Assembly (NCBI GenBank): GCA_942486035.1
Contig: CALNXK010000378.1
Location: 102,501-166,500, forward strand
Length of the DNA stretch: 64,000 nt
Direction: 5' to 3'
Source: Porites lobata
Lineage: Eukaryota; Cnidaria; Anthozoa; Scleractinia; Poritidae
Numbering within the stretch: the first letter of the stretch is position 1; each line of letters starts with the position of its first letter. The translations under genes and the position numbers were made by a program. The notes beneath the pieces were generated by a model that saw only the letters and a list, made by a program, of their open reading frames with translations, ran no database searches and was not told the origin of the DNA. Positions 54,432 to 64,000 of the stretch are shown piece by piece.

Positions 54432-55343
54432 CGTAAATCGAATGCCTGTTAAAATGTTTCATGTTCAATGGATATTTTCCTCAAACCTCACCCTACTTCC
54501 TGCATGCACAATAACAGATTTCTGGGTTTTCTCCTTCTGATTCTAAGCACTCGAGAGAGTAAATTGTTGCAGACAATCGTAAGTCATGTCGCAGATCAGC
54601 TTCACTCGCCATTGTGTCCCAAGTGTAGTACACAGCTGTATTGGGAAAACCCTTTTCAACTTTCTTTATAAATTTAACGTTTAAAACCTAACCGAAAAAG
54701 GTAGATCGTTGAGTGGAGAACTTAGTAGACAGAAATGAAAGCCAGATGACCACATTAAACGCCAGATTTGATCCGTTTGTAGGAACACTGACAATAAATA
54801 ATATGCCTTAGTGCAATTCTTCTGAATGACTTGCAATTTTCTCAACAATGCTTGCACAAAAATACAAAATATGGCATTTAAAACTTCCAAAATAGACCAA
54901 ATAGCTCTTGAATACTGATATAATAGCCTTCTCGGGCATCTCAGGGTCGACGGAAGAGGATTTTTTCACCAAAAGCAAATCTTGAAAAAAGGTTCACCAG
55001 ACCAGAAATCAAGATGCCGCACATGCGCAAAAAGCATGTCACAGTCTCTTTAAAATCAATATCTAAATACCAAATAAAATATATTAACACTTCATTTGTA
55101 GACCTTAAAAAATATGATTTTTTATACTTCACTTTGGAGCGGGTGAAACATAATAATATTCATGTACGTTGTGCCGTTCGCGATAGCTGAGTTGGGTCAT
55201 AGAGGTCTTGAACCAGCAGCCACACTAAAATATGAACCCTTAAAGAGCTACATCACAGTACTCAGCATTTCAACTATGAAGATATTTAAATGTTATGCTT
55301 CTAAACACCTTTAGCCATAATAAAAGATGACCCAATTGTGAAT
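54432..55343. other. No supported gene
   Basis: Short open frames only. 55178-55220 is weakly tRNA-like (gatagctgagttggg) but incomplete. Confidence 0.4.
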
Positions 55344-55801
55344 GGGCGATTCCAGAAAATATCCATACCATACCACGGACGGCTTTTAGGATTTCCGAAG
55401 GGGAGGGGGGGTTCACAATTATGGAATTCTGAGGGCATGGGGGGTATTTACGATTGGATATCCGAAGGCACTGGTGAATTCCACAGGTGGGATTTCTGGA
55501 GTAGAAAGTGTAGAGTGAGTTCCTTGAAAACGCTATTGTAGTGGACTTTTGTAGTTCATAAATAAAATTATCCACGAACGTATGACCGCGGAAGCAGAAG
55601 ACAAGCATCGATAGATCAGACACGTGTTTACGCTCATAACTTATACAGAAAATTACGGAAATTCTGAAGGGGAGGGGGGGTTCTTGATTATGGAATTCTG
55701 AGGGCATGGGGGGTAACGCATTTTGGAATTTCCGAAGGCAAGGGGGGGTTAAAACATGGAAGCCGTCCGTTGTTGGGTATGGATATTTTCTGGAATTGCC
55801 C
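55344..55801. mobile_element. 458-bp MITE with about 40-bp TIRs
   Basis: GGGCGATTCCAGAAAATATC at the left and the complement of GGGCAATTCCAGAAAATATC at the right, continuing to ACGGACGGC. The inside has G-rich tracts and repeated 'gaattctgagggcatggggg' words. The 191-codon minus-strand frame here is a by-product. Confidence 0.85.
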
Positions 55802-56415
55802 AATAACCAAAATGGCAGTCTCGATAAAGTGCCCTCGTTTGACATTTAGCGCAGCAATGTCATGTTTAGATGTCAAAATCTCATTGGTTCCTAAGCAGTA
55901 ACTCATAGTACCTTCAACCTTATTGGCCCCTGCAACACACATCCGAACAGACAAAGCCACAAAGCAGTAACGATACGTAAGCTTAGACCACTGACATATG
56001 AGCTATTTTTTCAAAATAGCTCAAAAACTAATGTTTACCAGACTATTCAAATTTATTACAAAATTACAGCACGCTTGCCTCTAGAAATTATTCTCAATGC
56101 CTAAAAATACTTGCAAAGAATACTTTGTTGAGCGAAAACAAATCAAGTCAACAACAGCTGATTAATCCAAACTTTGAATGTTTGGTGGCACAACATGTCA
56201 TGTTTGCACCCAATTAGAACATGGTTTTTCCTCACGTGTACATGCTTAGATGCAACTGATGGTAAGTGAGAATAAGTTACAAGATACTTGCATTTCTTTC
56301 CCATCCCATTACCTAAGTTCTGGTTATTTGCTTTGAACTCCCGATAACTTGAACTATTTTTTATTTCCCTTGAATGTTCGAGTTATGAGGAGTCGACTGT
56401 ATGATGGGTGCAAAT
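55802..56415. other. No supported gene
   Basis: An open stretch of about 55 codons on the minus strand (56160-56330) has an acceptor-like TTAG but no motif. I do not call it. Confidence 0.35.
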
Positions 56416-56486
56416 TTAATACCACCCTCTTAATGTATCCTTTGCCAGTTTAGGCTCAACTACAATTATTTCTTCAATTGGTACAG
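56416..56486 (-). CDS. Possible terminal exon, unidentified gene
   Basis: After the acceptor TTATTTTATTTTAG the minus strand is open in phase 1 and encodes VPIEEIIVVEPKLAKDTL and then RGWY before TAA. It lies 0.6 kb downstream of the exon at 57111, but that one ends in phase 0, so at least one more exon would be needed to join them. Confidence 0.3.
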
Positions 56487-57110
56487 CTAAAATAAAATAA
56501 TTCAAAGAAAAACCTAATGTAACACTCGCACTCTTGCATATTGAGGAACTGTTTCTCTCTATGCTACACTCAGTAACAATCTTTTACTTAGTCATCATGT
56601 ACTGTTTCCTTAGAGGTTGTTGCCAAGTTTACAAAACCTAAAGCAAAAGCTATTTCTTTAATAATGTTGACATTATTTTTCCTTCTGTTTTACACACCTC
56701 CATCACTGAGAATTTGTTCATTTTTTGTCGGCAATTACATAGCAGGAGTACTACAATTTGGTGCCAGCAGAATTAGTTTTTTAAATTCAACTTTGTGAAT
56801 AAGCATTCAGTAAAAATGTAGTACAGTAAGACTAGTTTATTCTCCTACATGTGCTACTCACATGTGCTACTCACTACAATTTTCAATATTTTGCTGTTCC
56901 CCAACAAGGAGCATCTCAACTTAATTTTCAACGTCAGCAAACTAGCTGTGGACCAAACTCTCTAATAACTTTCCCTGCCAGCAAATCGCCAGGATATTTT
57001 TGAGGACTAACAAAAACAAAGTCTTTCATTCTACTTGTATAGCACATCACATAAAAGAGAACTCAGACTGTAGAGAAATACCATTTTAGATGGGTATTGT
57101 AAGAGAATAC

Positions 57111-57195
57111 CTTTGTTTGTTTTAATGAAATTAATTCCATCAGTAGTCTTTCACTCCAAGTCATACCAACTGTCTTGATCAGCCATGCAGTTTCA
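57111..57195 (-). CDS. Unidentified gene, exon c
   Basis: 85 nt with acceptor TTTATTTCAG and donor GTATTC, phase 2 in and 0 out. Encodes ETAWLIKTVGMTWSERLL then MELISLKQTK. It completes the split Ser codon left by the exon at 59142. Confidence 0.5.
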
Positions 57196-57239
57196 CTGAA
57201 ATAAATGGCAAAAAGTAAGGCAGGGCATGGGGTGGGGAG

Positions 57240-59110
57240 GAGAGGGGATTTGCTTGTGTGTTGGACCTGCAATCAGGGACAAAAGTAGTTGACACACTTG
57301 TTTAAAATGGGTGCTATTAACAAACATTTAATTCATCTATTATTTCATTCTTTTTAAACGCCGTAAATCCCCTCACCCCCCGAATCAATGTTGTCTGACG
57401 TGAAAAAAAGACTTGAGGGTCCAAAATTCAACATTGATTTTGGGGGAGAAGGGGTTGGGGTAGACAGGGGAAGAGGATAAGTATATCCACTATGCAAAAA
57501 AGGGGCCATTTTACGGAAGTGTGTCAACACTCTTGTCCCTCATTGTGGGGTGGGGCATTAGAATGATCTTGTTCTCCTGGGGGAGGGGATATTTGAATCT
57601 TTCTTTGTTCAATGTGCACTAGGATCAACTAAACATTTAATAAAGTGCTGTATCAAAGTAAACAGAAGCTCTATTTTCAAAACAGAAAACTCCATCAGGT
57701 TGAAAACATTCAGAGAGGTTTCATTTTGCCTTTAAAGGCCCACTGCCAACCTTGATGCATTGGGCCAGAAACCAGAGTTCCCTGACTTTTTAACAAATTC
57801 CCTGACTTTTCCCTGACCTTGAAAAAGTTTTGTTTTTCCCTGACTTTTCCCTGACTGTAGCAACTCTGATAAAACTTATCAGCTCTAGGAAATTTTGGTG
57901 CATTTGACTGGAATGATTTGCCTGTGGGCAGGGAATTTGACAACAAATTTTGGAAAAATGTCACATCCCCACACCATGCCCTGCCTCCCTGCCCCTCCCC
58001 CCCCAAAAAAAACACTCCCTTTACATTGATAGGTAATGTGGTCCCTTTTCAACTTACTGGTACTCGGGGTAGGGATATTTGGACACAATTGGTACATTTT
58101 TGTCTGGGATTAACCGTAATTCGAATTTTAATAAATTTTGACTTACACATTATCAGAAAGTAACAAATCGATATTCTCGATACTCAATTAAAATCAATAG
58201 TAATCAATCAAAATCAATCATAATTTATTGATAAATATCGAAAATCGATGGAAATCGATCGGTCGAGTTTTTGTGATGATCAACTTCTGTAATTAAAGGA
58301 TTGATTTGATCGATTTTGATTGAAAAATATCGAAAAGATAAAAATGGGCGAAGCCAAGTTGGTTGATTCGTTTTTCTGTTGTGTTTAGTCCATCGTCACT
58401 CGCTAGAACATTACTGATAAACAGCAACTTGTAACTGATATCAAAGTCAATAAACATATCCATAACACTTTATTGGCTTTATTGATATTGACCCTACGAT
58501 TTGTATGTCACTACAGGGTACTCAGGGGTACTGCATGTACTCAAATCGATAGGAAACACAACCATGAGAGCATTAATAATATAATGTGACTCGTGTCATT
58601 TTCCGTCATGATGTCATGCTCCTTTCAACAAATCTTTAGTTCTACCACTCAATGGGTCAACAGACGTACCGCTCGCTAGTTCAGCTTCGAATGGAAAAAT
58701 AATTGGGGAACTCCAGCCAAATTTGTAATTATCGATTTTTATCGATTATTATAACTAATCAATTGACAAATATCGAGTATTACCAAGTACTACGTCCTGA
58801 TAAAGGTCTGCATTAACTGGTGTTAAACACCAAGTCAGACCAATAATTCACATTAACTGTAGAAAGAGAAAGAATATAGGCTGCTAAAGCAAGAATTCCT
58901 CTTAGAATGAACATTTATAGATTCATGGTAAGCAAAAACAGCTGCGTCTACTGAGGTCAAGAAGCTTACCTAACGTTGATTCAGTGTAGACTATTGTTCA
59001 GTTATGAAGAAGCTTTAAAAGCCTGGAATAAACAATTAACCACATTGATCTACCTTTATAGATGAAGCATCACCTTTTACCATTACCTCTTGAATACAAT
59101 TAAGCTAAGC
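57240..59110. other. Repeats within the unidentified gene's intron
   Basis: 57778-57860 has tandem TCCCTGACTTTT words, like the subterminal arrays of the small transposons elsewhere in the window. 58150-58345 and 58725-58790 are dense in ATCGAT/AATCGATA words in both orientations. No exon seen. Confidence 0.5.
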
Positions 59111-59141
59111 AACTTAAAAAAAAAAAAACAAACAAACTGAC

Positions 59142-59227
59142 CTCCAATTCACTGCGGAGAAGAAGCTGCCAGAAAAATTGTCACATGTACTTTTCACTCT
59201 TAGGTCCCAGTACTCTGCTCGGTTGAT
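59142..59227 (-). CDS. Unidentified gene, exon b
   Basis: 86 nt with acceptor TTTTTTTGCAG and donor GTCAGT, phase 0 in and 2 out. Encodes INRAEYWDLRVKSTCDNF then SGSFFSAVNW. Three consecutive exons agreeing in phase make chance unlikely. I do not recognise the protein. Confidence 0.55.
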
Positions 59228-59837
59228 CTGCAAAAAAATTGGAATGCGATAAGGGAAAACTAAATGAGGAAATTGGATCGAATTATATGTCAATTATCGG
59301 GAGAAGCGATAAATAGGTTAGTGGAATTTCTATGGTATCAATAAGAGTAGTATCAGAGTTATAACTTGTTATCTAAATATTATATGACTAAATATCCGTA
59401 AAATTTAGCTCTATTGGGGAAAGATTTTATGGATCATGTGTGTATTGAAAAACACTGAATGCGTCATGTTGATTCTTTAGATGATTCTCTTCTCTTGAGC
59501 TGCTCATAAAATGGGTACCTTTCCCATCAGAAATATACAGCTGAAGGAAAAATGTTGATAAGTACAAACCTCTTGACTTTCCAGGGGCAAATGTCTAATG
59601 TAGAGAAAAAAAAGGGACAGAAGAACTGATAAGTAAAGATAGGTAAGGTCTCGGGGGGGAACTGTCATATATGAGCTGAATTCTATGAGGAAAATACTCA
59701 GTTAATAATTTTTTTTAATGCAGAGATCGCACAAATTTGCAACGATGAATTGTATAAATAGTCTTTCCTGAGTTCCTCGGGATATAGTTCTAACTCGGTT
59801 CATGAACAATCTGAGTAGTTTAAAATCTTAAACAAAC

Positions 59838-59889
59838 CTGTTGATGATCTCCGATGTAGCTAAACGGCTTCGACAAGCTCTGACAGTGG
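59838..59889 (-). CDS. Unidentified gene, exon a
   Basis: 52 nt with acceptor TTTTTATTCAG and donor GTTTGT, phase 2 in and 0 out. Encodes HCQSLSKPFSYIGDHQQ, continuing smoothly into exon b. No start codon is in frame, so upstream exons should exist, perhaps beyond the window edge. Confidence 0.5.
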
Positions 59890-60302
59890 CTGAATAAAAA
59901 TGTAACCTACTTTAATTCACACTCAGTCCCTGTCAAAAAACAGAAAAAGATTGACCACGATTAAAAGATAATCAGCAGAACTTTGTGTGAACATGGTCAT
60001 GTGAGAGTTTAGAGACATTTGTAAAAACAGACCAATCTACCAAGAATGACTGAGTCCAGAATTTTCAAAGTAAGTAATTCACTGAATTAAGTAACGCATA
60101 AGTGAACATCACTTATCCACCCTCATGCTGTCACATTGCTGTATTTTATTTGCAACACAATTGATCAAAGACTATTGATATCTGTTTTGATTAAAAGAAG
60201 TGGCAGCTTTGTTGATTTTCGATGATTTGCGTTCAGAAGGAAACAGAAGTCTGTTTAACCGACTGAGAACATCATAAACTTATTGAAAGACTTGGACGTT
60301 CA

Positions 60303-60560
60303 CGACGGTCATCGATCCAACCTCGTCCCCAGGGTCTTCTCGTTTTCCAATATGGCGGCGGCAGGAGAGAAGACCCTGGCACACAGCAGAAATCACGTGA
60401 CTGATTTGTCCACAGAGAGTGGAAATTTATTCAAAATGGCGGCCAAGATAAAGAGTGAGAGGATCTGGGTACGAGGTCTTGAGACTGGTGAAAAACAAAC
60501 AAAATGGCGGCAAAGGCAGAACTCAGAAGAAGCTAAAAATATGAAAGAATACACTTGCAA
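60303..60560. repeat. MITE-like repeat with ATGGCGGC words
   Basis: CCCCAGGGTCTTCTC at 60328-60342 is mirrored by GAGAAGACCCTGG near 60367. Three ATGGCGGC words follow. The 101-codon plus-strand frame (beginning upstream, with SNLVPRVFSF) is part of this repeat. Confidence 0.6.
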
Positions 60561-60599
60561 GCCGCAGGAATACGGTAGAATGATATAGTGATCTTATTT

Positions 60600-63500
60600 T
60601 CTGTTCAATGACCTTCATTTGTTTGAAGCCTGAAAGTTCTAGCGCACACGGCTGTCTACAACTTAATTTCTCGGTACCGACCTTTTTTCACCGTTTTCTT
60701 TTTTTTCCGTACCCTGAGCGCCAGAGGTTCAGGTTTCTTCTTTCGTGAAAGGGGGAGCTTTTTCTAACCGTGAGCGCAATTTATTTCTTCATGTTAGGAA
60801 TTTCGAGAACAGACCTCTGAAGCCAGGGAATTTTCTGTCATGACGCTCTAAGACCTCTTCCGCTCCGAAATTCAACTAAGCATTAAATTGAGTCGCAGAC
60901 ACTTTAAGCTGATAAGTTATCGTCAGTTTTGTTACAGATCTTCATGAGGTTTTTGACTATTGTTTTTCTATCTGCACAAATTTTAACTGAACTCTGATAT
61001 GTAAAAAACATTTTTTTTCTGAAAACAAGAACCAGAGAACACTATTTTGTTAATATAATTTGAGGAAACTTTGGTTGAAAATTAAACAGTTCCTTGGTCA
61101 GTTTGGATATTTTGTCACTTGAACAGGTACAGGTAATAAAATTATTGTCAATCTTCATCTACTTCACAGTTTTTAGACTTTGTTATTGGCTTTTGATATT
61201 TAACCCCGTTCACAGTGCTTCCGGGCAAAAGAGATAGGGGCCTCATTTAATCTAGCAAAGACGGTGGTATTAGTTCCCCCCAAAAAAATGCCAAGTGAAA
61301 AAGCCCAAGTACAAGAAGGTTGGAGGTCAAGCAGCCGAGGATCAAAAACAAATCCGAACTTCCAGTTGGTGAATAAATCTTCCTGGATCAGTCCACAGAA
61401 AGCTTTACAGTTTTCATTGATTTATACAGTCTCTTATTTATTAGTGAAGAATAAGAAAAGGGGGGAAGGTGGGATGGGGGTTAAAAAAGACGGGGGCTTA
61501 TTGTTAAAACTTTCTTTCTCTGAAAAGGAGGGCTTATTTGAGAGAGGAGGCCTTAATAGAGGATTTAAGATGTTGTTATTATTGTTTTTTTTTTTGCCTC
61601 TCAGATGTAAAAAAAAGCATTAAACCCGCTTTAATAGCTAGCAAAAGGTGAAGAGTGTTTCCATTGTTTCTAATATAGCAATCCAAAATGTATTCTCCTC
61701 TTTGAAATAGATTTGATTTTCAGAGCAAAAACTTTCTTAATCCCTGACTTTGGTTTATTTGACATATTACTTGGGGCTGCACTTTGCCATGTCAATTTGC
61801 AAATTGACTAAAGGCTAGACTCCAGATGTTCAAAAATTTGATAGTCCTATCTGAGTCATGTGCGCAGTAAAAGTTCCTATCTCATTTGGAGATAATAGAT
61901 GTTTTAAGTCAAACATGCTTTGCTCGTCAGATGGGCCCTTTCGTACTCTAATTGAGACATGACTTGGTAGTGGTGTGCTGATTATCGATCATAATTTATA
62001 AAGCATCAGAAACCTAAAGCAAAGTGAGTATTGCTTATACAAATGTTCAGTTGATTGTTGTGGAAAATTCACAAAAACATTGTTGACAAATAAGGACATT
62101 AATTCACCTGTGTTGTCTTTTTGATGGGGTCTTAATTTAGTTTATATGATGTTTAGTTGGTTTAACTATGTGACAGATAAGCCTTCTTACAAAATTATTT
62201 TCAGTGTTGAAAGTGGCACACAGGGGGCACAAAACTATAATCTACTATAATCGATTATCAGTTTAATAGTTGGGTTAATCTGATTATTTCTGACGATATG
62301 ATTATAATACAGACACTATTACTAAGACTAACCAACACCTTAAAGTAGACTTGGAAAGTATTTAAGCCAGCACATCTAACAGCTGCAACCTCACACCGCA
62401 ACACCTAAACAAGCTAAAAGCCTTGCCTTGTCCCTGTGTGGCATTTTCCAAGGCCTTAATTCTTGGTCAATTCATTTCGGTGACTTATCTTAGGCAAACT
62501 GGAGGGAAACTGTTTCACTATTTCGCTTGGGACCACGTGATCTAAAACTCATTGGCCATGACTAGGCAACTAAAACCTCACTATGCTAATGGGGACTCTG
62601 GCACAAAACACTTCAAAAGCCTTTGCATCCCGACATGAAAAATCCCATGATCGAGATGCTCCAGGCCGCTTCCGCTCTTGTTTATTCAGTGGATAGTGAT
62701 ATATGCACCCTTTGAAGTAGTTTATTTTTTTAACTCCAAGTTTTAGAACTGAATTATAGCTGCTTCACAATCATACCCAGCTGGTGTTGGAATACTACAG
62801 TACCAGCCACTTTTTCACCTGGTCCACAAACCCCCTTTTCAAGGATATAGTGACAAGAACAACATGCACACTTAGCCTACAGTAATTAGAAGCTCAATTG
62901 ACAGGTTTTAGTTTGACAGAAAACGTATTTATCTTGGGGTCACTGTCACCCCATGTCTGGAATCTGGGAAATTTTTCTCTTAGAATCTGGAATAAAGGTC
63001 CTAAAGTACTCTGGATCCCACTTATAACTGGAATCCGGAATCCATGTTCCACTGACAGAGAATCCAGAATGCAGTATCCATGGCGCAAAATTGAGAATCC
63101 AAGACTGTCAGATTTCCTTGAATGGGCTGATCACTGTTTTCAACTTGATAAAATAAAAGACATCATGTGCTTTCATTTATTTTATTTTTGCAACTAGAAA
63201 GAAATCCCACAAGCTTCAATACATCAATATGTAAGTTTTTCATTTCTGAGAAAGGAAACAGTTTATTTTCCCAATGTCTCTGTATTTAGCTGTATTTTAC
63301 TGCCAATGAAATGAGCAAATAATAATAAATTATCATTATTGTGACACTAAAAACTGAATAAATGAAAAGTCAGGATTAAAAATATCAAATGATAGCGACA
63401 CTATGTTTGGCTTCAATTTTTAGTTTTGTTTCGACATCTGCCTCTCTCGCTCCTCGTCCCCCTTCAAAATTACAGTGGAAAAATTAAAAGAAGGCCAGGT

Positions 63501-64000
63501 TAGGCCCATGAATGTTACGATCAAATGAAAAGAATGTTTCACTTGACAAAAAACTGCTGAGACAAAGCGCAGATTATGCAAGATTTCCGTATAACCCCAT
63601 ACATTAATAATATTATGCATACAGCTTTTGTTCAAAGAAAACAAAAGGCAGAACAATACTACACCTTTGCAACGGGCAGCTAAATTTATTGATAAGCTGA
63701 AGCCTTGCAAGTATTCTTTCACAAGTCGGGAATTAACGAAACAAATCTTTAGTAATTTTCGGAACACACAAACCAAATAGCACGAGTAACAGAAATACCT
63801 CTACGCGTTATAATATTCCCAGCGATTAGCAGATATCACTATATTCGAATCTTTGCCTTCCAACGGTACAGTCACAGTTTTCCGAACAATCAGACCTGAA
63901 TTCTGTCCACCTTTTAGGTCTCAAACACTGAAGAACGCACTTCTCAGCCTCTACGAAGCCCTCAAAGGTTAACCATCTTTGTTTTGGAAGGAATAAACCA
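60600..64000. other. No supported gene
   Basis: 61440-61600 is G-rich, with stretches like ggagggcttattt. 62955-63080 has tandem tggaatctgg/ggaatcc words. Minus-strand 63800-63900 has a coding-like run (LIVRKTVTVPLEGKDSN) closed by TAG, without a clear acceptor. Nothing reaches the level of a gene call. Confidence 0.4.

Noticed and set aside
55270..55845. 191-codon minus-strand frame
   Set aside because: It lies across the 458-bp MITE with G-rich repeats, and its repeated words come from the element.
56870..57060. Exon between 57111 and 56486 in the unidentified gene (frame with KYPGDLLAGKVIREF)
   Set aside because: Coding-like, but no acceptor and donor pair gives the required phase 0 to 1, and the sequence may be a dispersed repeat.

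Overview
The window is animal nuclear DNA, most likely from an anthozoan such as a stony coral. The evidence is AT-rich sequence, genes split into short exons with GT-AG introns, tRNA-derived SINEs, LINE tails, many small terminal-inverted-repeat transposons, TTAGGG-type repeats, and a NACHT-LRR immune receptor gene of the kind expanded in cnidarians. The coral assignment is inference; a sea anemone is not excluded by anything I can see. Gene density is low and most of the window is mobile-element debris.

Left part (1-13 kb): six minus-strand exons (8235 to 4319) encode part of the C-terminal region of the DNA polymerase alpha catalytic subunit (POLA1). Splice sites and phases agree across the six exons, but the last one carries a one-base deletion between two zinc-binding cysteine pairs. 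LINE tails and SINEs surround it.

Middle left (13-31 kb): no convincing gene. It holds a 6.4-kb palindrome with nearly identical inner arms, a 2.5-kb foldback element with 171-bp tandem units and a 9-bp target duplication, three short transposons with 6-bp target duplications, and several nested insertions that can be ordered in time.

Centre (32.9-50.2 kb, minus strand): the main object is a complete eight-exon gene model of 1195 codons for an NLR-type immune protein: short basic N-terminus, nucleoside-phosphorylase-like (PNP_UDP) domain, two repeated 19-residue linkers, NACHT ATPase, winged helix, leucine-rich repeats and a short acidic tail. All introns from exon 1 to the NACHT exon are phase 1. 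The PNP exons lie between two copies of a roughly 1.8-2 kb segmental duplication, each carrying the 57-nt linker exon. An apparently intact Ginger/KRBA2-like DD35E transposon (46884-49522) sits in the first intron in the opposite orientation.

Right part (50-64 kb): SINEs just upstream of the NLR start, a 1.0-kb element with tandem-repeat termini and a probable 9-bp target duplication, a small MITE, and three frame-compatible minus-strand exons (59889 to 57111) of an unidentified gene. The last 3.4 kb shows no supportable gene.
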